Shown here piece after piece: positions 17,812 through 27,341 of a stretch of DNA of 27,784 bases (position 1 is the first letter of the stretch; each line of letters opens with the position of its first letter). The stretch lies in contig NC_049988.1 of assembly GCF_000003815.2 (NCBI RefSeq), positions 4,914,249 to 4,942,032 on the forward strand, given 5' to 3'. The stretch comes from Branchiostoma floridae. Its lineage: Eukaryota > Chordata > Leptocardii > Amphioxiformes > Branchiostomatidae. The notes beneath the pieces were generated by a model. That model searched no databases, was not told the DNA's origin, and saw nothing but the letters and a program-made list of their open reading frames with translations. Position numbers and translations under genes: made by a program.

Positions 17812-18686
17812 TAATATATAGCGTAATATCTAAATTATAGGAAAATAACCACCGTAAAATAGAACGACACCCCTATCTTGAAGGTAGTGTGATCCAGCCA
17901 TCATGACAACCGTTTGTCGCCTAAAGCTCATTATCTACTCTTCAAGCAGAGGATAAACCATAGCCTTCATTGCTACCTAGTCTTATAATAAACAAGTGCC
18001 TAGACATAAATTGGCATTGCTGGGTAGTTTAAAAGCACCAAGCACCTTAGCGCACAAGTCAAACACTATGATTACTTCAGGTAGGTTTGCGTCCCACGAA
18101 CTCAAATCTACTGCTTCAAGTTACTTAGTCAAGCGGAAGAATCAAACCTTCAGGCTAGGCACTCAGATCAAACGTAGATAGAGCTTAATCCTATCAATCA
18201 AAGTAAAACGTGGACTATTTTTAACTCGAATATCAGGAGTCGACTAGTTACCTAAAATAGAGGAACACAAGAAAAACATGGCTCATCATGCAAAAGACGG
18301 CATCTTTCTCACTATAAGGCAGAGATATATGAATTCAGACGTCACGTTTTGACTTCTTAAGGACGAGACTGAATGAGAATCACACAGTCAACTGCACCCC
18401 TGTCGACACGCCACCTTTAACCTCAGGTTGTCGGCTGCTCTGTCATTATGCAGCTTGAATGATGGTTCATGGCAGAGGTCGACGATAAATCTGTCATCTT
18501 CAGAGCAGGTCCTCGATCCAGGTGTTGCAATTATCTATGATGTATCTGAGATATAATTTAATTAGCAACCGTTTTGAATATCATGTTAGATGGGACCTTA
18601 AATGAACTTTGGTTGGTCACCCTGATTTAGATTATCTCAAAAAGCTGAAATCGCAGCCAGTCAGAATAATTGGTGTGTGAACGTAA
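17812..18686. other. Intergenic, nothing recognised
   Basis: At 17893-17965 there is a diverged match to the repeat at 4359-4540 (CATCATGACAACCG..CTCATTATCTACTCTTCAA). Otherwise no gene, RNA or clear element. Confidence 0.4.
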
Positions 18687-18924
18687 AGGTGCACTCTCAC
18701 TGCACTTGCGTCACGCTTGTGTCACTGCGGGGTTCGAAGGATACTTAACGAATTTCAGAGACAAAGAAAGCATTTTCTCACTATATGTGTATTTTTCCGT
18801 CTTCTAAGTCCTACTTTTACGTATCTAAATTATTTACAAAATCGGAGAAAATAACAAAACAGTGACGCAGTGAACGAACCCTGCAATGACACAAGCTTGA
18901 CGCAAGTGTGGTGAGAGTGCACCT
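18687..18924. mobile_element. PIF/Harbinger-like MITE, copy 1
   Basis: Terminal inverted repeats of about 50 bases (AGGTGCACTCTCAC.. at the left, ..GTGAGAGTGCACCT at the right) are flanked by TAA on both sides (18684-18686 and 18925-18927). A three-base TWA target duplication is the hallmark of PIF/Harbinger transposition. The left subterminal GCACTGCGGGGTTCGAA-like block followed by ATTTCAGAGA is shared with the element at 27342-27553. 238 bases, non-coding. Confidence 0.8.
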
Positions 18925-18950
18925 TAAACAATTAAGCAAAGCGCATTTAC

Positions 18951-19020
18951 TGAGACGGAAGATTTCGACGTGGCAGTCCGGGCATTCGCAATCCGCAGCA
19001 CACACAAGCTCCACGGACGT
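18951..19020 (-). CDS. Possible small cysteine-rich exon (weak)
   Basis: On the minus strand an acceptor (CTAGAAAGACAG) and a donor (CTCA|GTAAAT) bound 70 bases reading TSVELVCAADCECPDCHVEI FRLS. The cysteine cluster CxxxCxCxxC is suggestive of a secreted or metal-binding module. It is directly adjacent to the MITE at 18687-18924, has no identified partner exon, and may be chance. Confidence 0.15.
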
Positions 19021-19265
19021 CTGTCTTTCTAGCTGGCCACCAGAGACTGCCTGCACTCACTGTGCCTCATTTGGATCTTCCGAACAATTTTGAATCACTT
19101 TGAAAGAGATCGAGAGCAGTTTGAAGAATTGTGGCCGTGCAAATACAATCATGGTATGTTGAAATATGTATAATTTTACTGTCGCTGCTCGCGGTTTGGT
19201 TTGATTTCTTGAGAACTCTTTTTTACTGTGATATTGTTGAAGATTCGAAATACATAGAACGCTGG

Positions 19266-19530
19266 TTGATCTTTATCCGCGGGGTAATCTATATCCGTTG
19301 TTTTCAAAGACAGAGTATTTAGTAATGTCGGAGAAAGGCGGCTTCAAACCGCAATTTTCAAAAACATATTTTGCATACTAGTGAAAATATTAAGATTTGA
19401 AACTATCGTCCGCCCATTTGACATTTCTAAATACCTATTTTTTTCTAAAATAAAGATAAGGGATACATTTTACACCATGGATAAAGGTAAATTTACGTTA
19501 TAACGTCTACTCTCGAGTTCATCGTAAGAC
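19266..19530 (+). repeat. Interspersed repeat, copy B (partner at 1028-1262)
   Basis: Carries TCCGCGGGGTAATCTATATC, CGTTGTTTTCAAAGACAGAG, GGCGGCTTCAAACCGCAATTT and a CTCTCGAGTTCA end in the same order as copy A. Diverged, non-coding. Confidence 0.6.
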
Positions 19531-19634
19531 CATGTTGGCAATTTATCAAGTGATACCAATTTAGCGATCCCGTCGTTTTTCCAACTTACTGAGTATGTTA
19601 CATATATACCACTTATGCTGTGTGTTTACTTGTA

Positions 19635-20317
19635 TTATACCCCTGTCACATTGTCGACGAAGTTCGGGCGTACTTCGCGATTTGTGGAAGGTCGGCCGAT
19701 TTTAAGGTTGACAGAGGGTCGCGCGTATTTTTTGCCTGAAAACCGTCCCTTGTCACATTGAGCAAGGCTCGGGCAATCGCCTAAGAAAGCATTGATTATA
19801 ATTAGCCTCCTGTAACATGGCGCCACCTCTTGCACGCGGACGAGGTAAGACAGAACGTTTCTCATAAAAAGGCGATAGTTCAATCAATTTTGATGTCTTA
19901 GTTGTAGGGACCATTTAATGTACTACACGGACAGAATAGAAATGATTACAGGAAAGGAATTGTGTGATAAATCCAGCCTTCATGCTATCAAAGGACCCAC
20001 AATGTCAAAATTACTCGCTAGTTAAAAGAAAGTCTACATTTGCAAACAAACGGGAGTCGGGCGAAAATCGTCCGACCAACGGACGCATGTCACCCTATTT
20101 GCGACCGATGATCAATAAGTTTGTCTCTACTCGCCCGACACCTCAAAGCTTTGCGATCTGAAAGATCACCGACGACTAGTCTCTGATATTAAGAACAAGT
20201 TCTGGTATACAGCGAGCATTAGGCGTCTCCTAAGAATCGCCGACGATCACTAAAAGTCGGGCACTGATCGAGAAAACACCATCCGATCGATTTTCGCGCA
20301 TGGTGACAGTGGTATAA
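19635..20317. mobile_element. Inverted-repeat element, TTATACCCCTGTCAC termini
   Basis: TTATACCCCTGTCAC (19635-19649) and the reverse complement of 20303-20317 (TTATACCACTGTCAC) differ at one base. The TGTCACATTG word is repeated internally at 19750, so the left side may be nested or tandem. The interior holds a start-like block: ATGGCGCCACCTCTTGCACG at 19817 running to a strong donor GAG|GTAAGA at 19845, which would give MAPPLARGRG. No partner exon was found, so it is not called as a gene. Confidence 0.55.
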
Positions 20318-21249
20318 GGGCCCGGTCACATACATTGTACGATTTACCGCGATGGCGTTTTCATGTGCGGTAACAACGTACAGCGTGCATCTTACGTATG
20401 GGTAAAAACTGAGCAATGGTTTGTTGAGCCCCTGGTTTCAATTATTTGGTAACTTGCTTGCACCGGAGACCCTGGCTCAAACCTGGGTAGGGCTGCGCAC
20501 AAGTTTGGGAAGGGGCGGTGTCCATGTTTGAGGTGGTCTCTCGAGCACGCTAAGGAGCAAGTTTTTAGACCGTTGTTTAACTTTCATTCATATTTTCTTC
20601 ACGAATTTAGCGCCCTCCCTAAAGAGGTGATGTCTTATGTAGACACCTCCTATTTAAGTATCAACTTTTGAGAAATCGGTCACAAAGTCCCGTTTTATGT
20701 AAACATGACAATGTCTGTCGACACATACACATCGACAGGACATACATGTATGAACCGTTAGTCTAAAGCCATGTCCAAAATGTGCCTATATGAGTAGTAC
20801 ATTGCTGTGACATTTTTTGCTCCAGGTAAAGTATTTAATTCACAGAAGAAAACTACTTTTTCGTCCTCAAACTTAATCCGAGCAGAAACAATGTCAATAC
20901 ACATCTGATACAGACTTGAATATTTACCAAATGTGAAATTATTTGTTGTCATTACTTTCCAGTCAACCTCCTTTTGAAAGTAAGTGGCGAGAAAAGGGGC
21001 GAACTATAATCAGAGCTGTGTGGTTCTCTGTCATTGTCAAAATATCAGAATTCCTTTGCCAGAACAAAGTGGTATCTGACTCTCAGCAGGGCATGTCACA
21101 CCTAGCGTAGCGCATACTCTCTCACGACCTTCCACGAGCGCTGGTGGATATTGTTGGGGGTTTGCGAGGGCTGGATCTGCGGGCGCTCCCCAAACAAGTA
21201 CCGCCAGGTTAGGGCCCGTTCAGGGCTGCCACACTCTTTCACCTAATGC
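20318..21249. other. Intergenic, no gene recognised
   Basis: GGGCCCGGTCACATACATTG at 20319 looks like another DNA-transposon end. 20456-20530 in reverse has a weak B-box-like CCAGGTTTGAGCCAGGG. No splice-flanked coding block. Confidence 0.35.
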
Positions 21250-21759
21250 CTAGGTTACACAGAGCCGAATTTAGCTCCCGAACACCAGCCTACCCTTAGC
21301 CGACTCAGGTCGGCAGTAGTTTTGGTGCAGTCTGACTAGGCCTATCTTTTAGCGCCGAACATGTCCCGAACATGTCCTAACTATCTCCTAACTATCGACC
21401 AATAAATGACCAGTGCCGAATCACTCCTGACTGATTCCCAACCGATTGCTAACCCTCTCACGACTTGAAATGGACATAATCAGCGATTTTCAAAAAGTGG
21501 CCATTTTCGTTTATAATCGAACACCAGCCAAACACTAGCAAACCGCGCCGAACACAAGCCGACCAACAACCAACCCATTCCAGACCTGCCCTTAAGAGCC
21601 GAATGTTTTGAACATTTTAAAACATTCGTCTGGCGCAGCCGAACACCAGCCGACTCAGCCGAACGCCAGCCGACTACAGCCGACTTAGCTCCCGAATCAC
21701 TCCTAACCATCATGAGTCAGGAAAGAGTCGAGAGCTAAAATCGGCTATGTGTAACCTAG
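21250..21759. mobile_element. MITE with long termini and internal GCCGA minisatellite
   Basis: The left end 21250-21281 (CTAGGTTACACAGAGCCGAA, TTTAGCTCCCGA) matches the reverse complement of 21728-21759 with three mismatches in 32. The interior is a degenerate array of GCCGAACACCAGCCGACTCA-like words, dense at 21280-21310 and 21520-21690. No open frame of note. Confidence 0.75.
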
Positions 21760-21806
21760 CTAGGCTTAACGTAGCTGGCTGTCGCGTACAAATTGATCAT
21801 CCCCAC

Positions 21807-21995
21807 CGTGCCCCGACGTTGTGTCCTTGGGAAAGGCACTGTACACGACCTTCCTCACTTCACCCAGGTGTAAAAAATGGGTACCTGACTTCGGTCAGGG
21901 AGGTAAAAGACTACCTTCACCTTCCTAATACAAGTTACAAAAATTTGAGTGCAGTGCCACATTTTCCTCGTCTGCCCAAAAGCAAATAGAAAACA
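21807..21995 (+). mobile_element. tRNA-derived SINE, plus strand (copy 2, 5'-truncated)
   Basis: CCCCGACGTTGTGTCCTTGG, CACGACCTTCCTCACTTCAC, GGTACCTGACTTCGGTCAGG and GCAGTGCCACATTTTCC match the body and tail of the element at 16935-17192 in the same order. The tRNA-like head is missing. Confidence 0.7.
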
Positions 21996-22232
21996 AATTG
22001 ATTATCCAAACCATTTGTACATATTCATAAAAGGCTTCATAACTTGTGATTACGCCCGGAAAATTGAGCTGTACACCTTATTTCTTGGAGAGGCCCAGAA
22101 CTTATTGACCAACGACCCCCCCTCCCCTCCACCACCCCCGTACCTCGTACCACGAAGTGCTAGTGATTGACGTTTCCCGAACGCGTCGCGTGTGAGATGC
22201 ACCTGCAGTCAGTCAAGCCGAACCAAACATAC

Positions 22233-22365
22233 GTGCAGGTTCCAAAATGTCATCCTTAATTGGCCACGTTAATTTTGGTGTACTTGACAAGATAATCGGG
22301 CCGAGGGAGGCTTTGAAGTCGTCGCAAACGTCACTCATCATTAGAAAGTTTGTAGTTTTTTGGCC
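22233..22365 (-). CDS. Possible orphan exon (weak)
   Basis: On the minus strand the acceptor TTTTTCACCAG and donor GCAC|GTATGT bound 133 bases (phase 0 to 1). The 44 residues include MMSDVCDDFKASLGPIILSS and TPKLTWPIKDDILEPA. The residue composition is protein-like but the plus strand is also open over the same bases, no domain is recognised and no neighbour exon was found. Confidence 0.2.
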
Positions 22366-22998
22366 CTGGTGAAAAATGCAAGGTAAGAGAAGTTGGGGAT
22401 AATACACAACTGGTCTAGCTTTTAACTGATAATTTCTTGACGTTGCATGATTTTTCAAAATCTATCTTTATTTCATTAAAATCATTTCAGGCTATGTCCC
22501 CAACAGTGGCTAAATAACTGCGAGCCATTTCTCTGCATATGTACTCTATGTAGCTATATAATTCTAAAAATCATTAAAATCATTTAGACAATATGTCTAT
22601 CCACCTAAATGCCCTAAGTTGAAGCAAGAATAGTCAATCAATTAGTGTGGTATTTTCACAAGTACAATTATCTCATTTTCATATTACCACCTTTCCGGTG
22701 CACACTGTCAAAAGACTGTCTGTGTCAGTTCAGATTAATTCCAAATCATCGGACAGATAAATTTAGAAGCATGTATTTTGTTAGTTAAAGAGTATTTCTC
22801 TTCACACGTCTATTTGCACCAAATGCGAAAGACTTGCGAATTGCTCAAGCTGGCGCCAATCTACGGAATCTCATAACTCCTCCTTTTTAGTTTTGTAAAG
22901 AATTTTTTACTTCTGAAAGTTTTTCTTGCCTACGTCCTTCTTCAATAATAGCAAATAGCAATTACTCAAGCAGCTGGATATGATTTTGTAGGCTCTCA
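22366..22998. other. Intergenic, nothing recognised
   Basis: AT-rich; short open frames only. ATTAAAATCATTT occurs twice (22476 and 22573), which is the only internal similarity noticed. Confidence 0.35.
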
Positions 22999-23032
22999 GA
23001 CGTTTCAGATAACGTTCGTTATCTTCCGTCAG
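22999..23032 (-). ncRNA. Hammerhead-type motif, minus strand
   Basis: Read on the minus strand: CTGACGGA, then helix AGATAACG/CGTTATCT closed by AA, then GAAA and CGTC. This is the CUGANGA - helix II - GAAA order with one substitution and one extra A, the same extra A as in the motif at 1428-1461. It fits the minimal hammerhead class of Penelope-like elements. Surrounding sequence keeps an open minus frame (22907-23194) without a recognised domain. Confidence 0.4.
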
Positions 23033-23194
23033 TGACACAGAAGAGATTTTGTTGAAGAGCAGGCTTTCTATACCTACTGTTGGATATCGGGAATAATCAT
23101 AAATCCCAAGTGCCGGACAGTTCCATACGTAGGCCTCCTTTCCTGTTGAGGATTGGATTGTAACGTTATATTCACTTATTAGAAGCACACCCAA

Positions 23195-24430
23195 CTTGCC
23201 AGCGTATTTCGTGCAATTATCCGGCGTGTGCCATTATGCGAAGTTGGACCGTATACTTCACGTCAATAATTACGGGTCGGCCCAGAGCAGTGTCCAGTCT
23301 AATGTTGGGACAGGTTTGACTGCCAACACTATAGTAGTGAAGGACACTGTGCTGTACTACACATCCAGAGGGTAAATACGGTTAGATCAGTATAGTAACA
23401 TTGACGTCGACAGTTGCTGATCACGAAAGCATCGCACCGCCAAAAGCGACTAGCTGCCAAGAACTTTAACCACTGCAACTATTTTCTCCTTAACACAAAA
23501 GTATTTTCCGCGACCTTAATACAATATTACAGTAATTAGACAATGGGTAGATAGATAATAATTTTTATTGGGTAAGTCACAGCAAGTTGTCTGTCAAATC
23601 GTTTTGACAGCTTTTAGCGGGCGGGCGTCTCTTTTAGCCTGTGTTTACACAATCTCTCGATGGCTGTAGTTAATGGCAATAGGGCCGGCCGCTAGGGGCG
23701 TGATTTTAGCCAGGCTTCGTCAGTTTATTGTGCTGACACCCAGGACTCGCCACATTATAGCTTTCTTTTGCTCCTAATAACAATTTCATACATGCTTTCG
23801 GTATTGCGCATCTACACAGGAAGTTATCGGTATATCTGTACCGCGTATGCTGATCTTAACACGTATTTTCAGTCAATTTGTCGACAATGTTTGACAAATT
23901 TTCGTGCATCTATCCGACAATGGCGACTTTTCGTCGTGCAGATAAGCGAATTCACCAACAATGGAGTGATTGGGAGCCGGTTTGGCATTTGGGTATTCCA
24001 TGCAATTTTGCGTTTTTTGCCAATGTTTGCGGTTATCCGATGTACAATTAACTGGCTTCTACTGTATAACGTCATAGCCTTTCTGACCCCCTTTCGATCC
24101 AGCCGACTTACATGTATTTGAGTCCTATAATGGTAAACTCCATAAATATAGATTTTCCTCAACAAATATGCAAATTCAGTCCAAATTTGCATTATTTGCC
24201 CTTCATTCTGTACATCTCTGCCATAGATACCTGCATACTCCATATCATGGAAATCCATCGTTCCTATGTTCCGTTATGCTCCTTGGAAGATTTTGACAAA
24301 AACTCCCCTGCAGTTTCAGACCAAGCTGTTAGAGGGCCCAAACACTCATCACTTTTTCCTTACGTCACAAGTTGCCGCCAAAAAATCAAGACCATGGCAT
24401 TTCCAGGTCAAAAGATACAAAAAATAGAAC
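23195..24430. other. Intergenic, overlapping open frames but no gene recognised
   Basis: Open frames of 117 codons (plus, 23768-24121) and 129 codons (minus, 23869-24258) overlap each other and neither has a recognisable motif. CTGTCAAATCGTTTTGACAG near 23600 is a small hairpin. ATGCAAAT..ATTTGCAT recurs at 24167-24194. Confidence 0.35.
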
Positions 24431-25042
24431 GTCTGCTGCACTACCAAGGTCACACGCCAAGGGGCCCAAAATCGACCTTCGTCCTCCCACCCCTACCCTT
24501 GTATCAAATATCATTGCAATCCATGAAGAGGTTCTAAAGTCATGCTGACCACAAATATCCGGATATCCGGAAACACAGACATACCAACACACACACCAAA
24601 AACAATACCTTCATTTTTCACTGAGTGAATTACAATAACTTCGTTTTCCCTGAGGAAAAGAATTTCATTGTCATATTTTGATCTGTCAAGGCGATCATGG
24701 TGGCACTACAGTGCGTGGTGCTCCTATCGACCATGTGCGGGACTGCACTGGCATTTCTGCTGCTTGCAGTACCGAGGTCACACACCGGGGGGCCCAAAGT
24801 CGACCTTGACTCCCTAACCACATACCAAATATCATCGTAGTCCAGCAAGAAGTTCTAAAGTTATGCTGATTACAAATATCCGGATATCCGGAAACACAGA
24901 GATTCCAACACACACACACACAAACACACCAAAAACTATACCTCCATTTTTAATGGAGGTAATTGCAATAACTTCGTTTTCCCGGAGGAAAAGAATTTCA
25001 TTGTGTAAATCCATATTGGTATTTTGACCTGTCAAGGCGATC
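24431..25042 (-). repeat. Tandem ~320-346-bp duplication upstream of the VWA7-like gene
   Basis: Two consecutive units carry, in order, AAGGTCACAC..GGGGCCCAAA, ATATCCGGATATCCGGAAAC (24556 and 24877), a CA-rich run, AATTACAATAACTTCG, AGGAAAAGAATTTCATTG and CTGTCAAGGCGATCATGG. Offset is 321 at the start and 346 at the ATG. Most of each unit is the reverse orientation of the repeat family at 2640-3000, so this region is repeat-derived DNA that now forms the promoter and 5' UTR of the gene. Confidence 0.85.
24697..24840 (+). pseudogene. Duplicated signal-peptide exon start of the VWA7-like gene
   Basis: ATG 24697 opens MVALQCVVLLSTMCGTALAF, against MAALQCVALLSTMCGTAVAF in the real exon 1. After AF the frame enters the repeat unit and stops at TAG 24838-24840. 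The mature-protein part of exon 1 is absent. The coding differences are conservative hydrophobic changes. It could be a translated upstream frame or a dead duplicate. Confidence 0.75.
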
Positions 25043-25214
25043 ATGGCGGCACTACAGTGCGTGGCGCTCCTATCGACCATGTGCGGGACTGCAGTTGCCT
25101 TTCGACCCAACAGATTGAGCGCCTCTTCAGCCCAGGACTACACCCACGAGGACCTGACCAGAGAAGCCGTTCTGAAGGTCGTGGCCAGGTTTCTGGAGGA
25201 GAACCCAGAGCCCG
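25043..25214 (+). CDS. VWA7-like secreted protein, exon 1
   Basis: ATG 25043 starts a signal peptide (MAALQCVALLSTMCGTAVA), followed by FRPNRLSASSAQDYTHEDLT and REAVLKVVARFLEENPEP. This aligns by eye with the mature N-terminus of vertebrate VWA7 (G7c): the FPN motif, then TH-DLT-EA-LN and an acidic-proline end. The donor CCCG|GTAGGT gives a phase 1 end; a GTCAGT donor four bases on is possible but breaks the phase match. The role of VWA7-family proteins is poorly defined: extracellular, with a vWA domain in the family. The next exon recognised does not encode that domain. Confidence 0.75.
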
Positions 25215-25237
25215 GTAGGTCAGTGACCCCAGGTCAG

Positions 25238-25455
25238 GCTTAGGTCACTTTTCCAAACCGGGGCACGGTCGGGCAGCTTCCGGTAGCGAAAAGAATGCTA
25301 TAAAATATATCAAAATACACAAAATGTCAAAATAATATTCGTGGGCATGATTTGTGTATATTCTTAGGAATACATTTAAATTTTCTTTTCTTAAAACGAA
25401 ATTTCGTTTCTTGAAACGTCCCGACCGGGACCCGGTTTGGAAATGTGACCTAAGC
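25238..25455. mobile_element. MITE in intron 1 of the VWA7-like gene
   Basis: Left end GCTTAGGTCACTTTTCCAAA continuing CCGGGGCACGGTCGGGCAGC; right end, reverse-complemented, GCTTAGGTCACATTTCCAAA continuing CCGGGTCCCGGTCGGGACG. About 40 bases pair with several mismatches. A perfect 16-base palindrome AAACGAAATTTCGTTT lies at 25394-25409. A half copy is at 726-870. The target duplication could not be resolved. Confidence 0.7.
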
Positions 25456-25690
25456 TTACAGCATCACCAGGTTATTTTATTATAGGTAATTTTCAATGTG
25501 ACCTGCACCAGTGCAGGTATGCAGAGAAAGGTATTTCGAGCCCTGTCACGTTTTAAAAAAGGTTACCTTGCGGATAAAAGTTATTGAATATGCCACGATC
25601 TTAAAAAATGGATACTAATTTAATGATCCTAAAATTCCGAAGTCAATTCCAAAGTCAAAGAAGACTTACGGATGTCATCCATATAATATC

Positions 25691-25962
25691 TTCTATCCTC
25701 TCTCTGTAATTGTAGCCTGGTATCCAGCCGTAATAAAGCTCCCGAGTCTCTTCTATCCTCTCTCTGTAATTGTAGCCTGGTATCCAGCCGTAATAAAGCT
25801 CCCGAGTCTCTTCTATCCTCTCTCTGTAATTGTAGCCTGGTATCCAGCCGTAATAAAGCTCCCGAGTCTATTCTATCCTCTCTCTGTAATTGTATTCTGG
25901 TATCCAGCAGTAATATAGCTTCTGAGTCTCTATTACGGCTAGATACCAGGCTAATTATAATT
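25691..25962. repeat. 60-bp tandem array with inverted terminal piece
   Basis: Four 60-base units (25691, 25751, 25811, 25871) start TTCTATCCTCTCTCTGTAAT. The first three are identical except for the last base of the third unit; the fourth is diverged. 25931-25962 is an inverted copy of the GTAGCCTGGTATCCAGCCGT part. Because 60 is divisible by three, a long minus-strand frame (25629-26063) stays open across the array with 20-residue periodicity. The array sits in intron 1 and ends about 15 bases before the exon 2 acceptor. Confidence 0.9.
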
Positions 25963-25977
25963 TTCTTCTTGACACAG

Positions 25978-26154
25978 GGAGCAAAATCAGGACCCGTCGC
26001 GAGGTGAACAGTGACGTCACGGTTCTGTCCTACAGTGTCACCAGCTCCGGGCCCAGAGACCACGACCTTCCCGTGGACGAGGCTCTGCTGGAGATGGTCA
26101 TTACCATAGAAAGTTCGGTGGAGTTGCCGTCGTGTACCCTATTCACACCCTCAG
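25978..26154 (+). CDS. VWA7-like protein, exon 2 (post-vWA segment)
   Basis: Acceptor TTCTTGACACAG before 25978, donor TCAG|GTAATA after 26154. It is 59 codons, phase 1 at both ends. It encodes GSKIRTRREVNSDVTVLSYS, then a region with FPVD-like DHDLPVDEALLEMVITIESS and a final CTLFTPSG. By eye this matches the segment after the vWA domain of VWA7 (PVDxxLxxxxVxIxG...xxxPxG), a beta-sandwich-like region. RTRRE could be a furin-type processing site. Confidence 0.7.
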
Positions 26155-26752
26155 GTAATAAGGCGGGTTGAGTCTTTCTGCATTGAAGTTAAAGTATAAT
26201 TTCCAATACAAAAAATCTCTTCTGTGACCTCACTCCTTCTGTGACGTCACGTTAAGCAGATAGAACACGTGACTCAGTGATTCATGAACATTGGATCATG
26301 AGCTATAGAAAGTCTATATGGCGCCGTGTCTTTGTAGAGGAATGGTTGTAATACCTGTCTTCTTCTTCCTCTCGCAAAAAAACGCCTGGTTCTGTGTCCA
26401 ACATTCTTACTATGTCCAGTTGTAAAACTTCCTCGGCACCATAGACTTACTGCAACTTATGATCCACTGCGTATGGTGACGTCACTCAAGCAGTGCATTG
26501 GCCATTGCTCATTCCTTGACAAAAACAGTTGGACAGACAAACAATTCGGTCCAAGTTTTGTGTTAGAAACTACAGTTCAACTTCGATCCAGAATGACTTC
26601 TACCCTTTGCCAGTAAACGTATTAACGCCAACCTCCCTTAGAACGGGATAAAGGAAATTTCAAGGACTGCGTGAACAACATTTTCAAACATTTTGTTACT
26701 ACGGTTTGTCTTTGATCGTATATGATACTTTGTTAGTCTTTTTACCCCACAG
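26155..26752. other. Intron 2 of the VWA7-like gene
   Basis: 598 bases with no recognised exon or element. TGACGTCA palindromes (CRE-like) occur near 26241 and 26476. No repeat termini noticed. Confidence 0.6.
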
Positions 26753-26968
26753 GTAACGTCGCTGACTCGGCCATTGTTGAGGTTATCCTGAACAGTGGCG
26801 GGTACAAAGTGGTGAAGGTTGTCAGCCCTGCCGCCGGACTGTGGCGACTGCACCTGAACGATGCTCAGGCCTACAGCGTAGAAGTAGCAGGGAAAAGTGT
26901 CATGGACTTCTCTGCTGAGTTCACTGACCTGAGAGCCGGCATCCCCATTGACGGGAGACCGATAGCAG
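26753..26968 (+). CDS. VWA7-like protein, exon 3
   Basis: Acceptor TTTACCCCACAG before 26753, donor GCAG|GTGCGA after 26968; 72 codons, phase 1 to phase 1. Contains VVKVVSPAAGLWRLHLNDAQ and a later DFSAEFTDLRAG.PIDGRPIAG. This corresponds to the VWA7 region with G-W-x-x-x(V/L) followed by LDFxxxFGIPxxxGxxPxxG. Every recognised exon boundary up to here is phase 1, typical of extracellular modular genes. Confidence 0.75.
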
Positions 26969-27167
26969 GTGCGAATGATTTTCCCGGCAAAAACACCCCT
27001 GCATGATCAAGAAAATTCGATAGGGGGCCAAATGTTTTTATATATCACTCACTCTGGAAGGCCTGTTTTCGAATATACGAGATACGCACTGATTTGATCG
27101 CGTATGGAGTAGAGCGCGTTCGGGATAGGCCTGCATCACATATGTTAATGTATTTTTGTTATGATAG

Positions 27168-27337
27168 GAGTTGACTATGTGCTGGTTGTGAGAGGAACCG
27201 GTTTGGGGAATGCGGGAAGCGTGACCTCGGTAACGCTGCGTGACGTGACAGGCACGGCCCTTACAACGGTCAACCTTGCGGAGAGCATCTTCATGGGGGA
27301 GGCTGTCTACACCGCTACCGTTACAACTCCTAACCAA
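27168..27337 (+). CDS. VWA7-like protein, exon 4
   Basis: Acceptor TATTTTTGTTATGATAG before 27168, donor CAA|GTAATG after 27337; phase 1 to phase 0. It starts GVDYVLVVRGTGLGNAGSVT and ends ATVTTPNQ, matching the VWA7 LLVEVTGL..F..V.L segment (Ig-like or FN3-like beta strands). The frame remains open to about 27502, but beyond 27341 it runs through a MITE, so the exon must end at or before the donor. The rest of the gene lies right of the window. Confidence 0.7.
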
Positions 27338-27341
27338 GTAA

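Noticed and set aside
23768-24258. Two overlapping frames of 117 and 129 codons
   Set aside because: Mutually antisense, no motif, no splice context; likely chance in low-stop sequence.
25629-26063. 144-codon minus-strand open frame with 20-residue repeats
   Set aside because: It is produced by the 60-base tandem array, whose length is a multiple of three, and then runs antisense through exon 2 of the VWA7-like gene.
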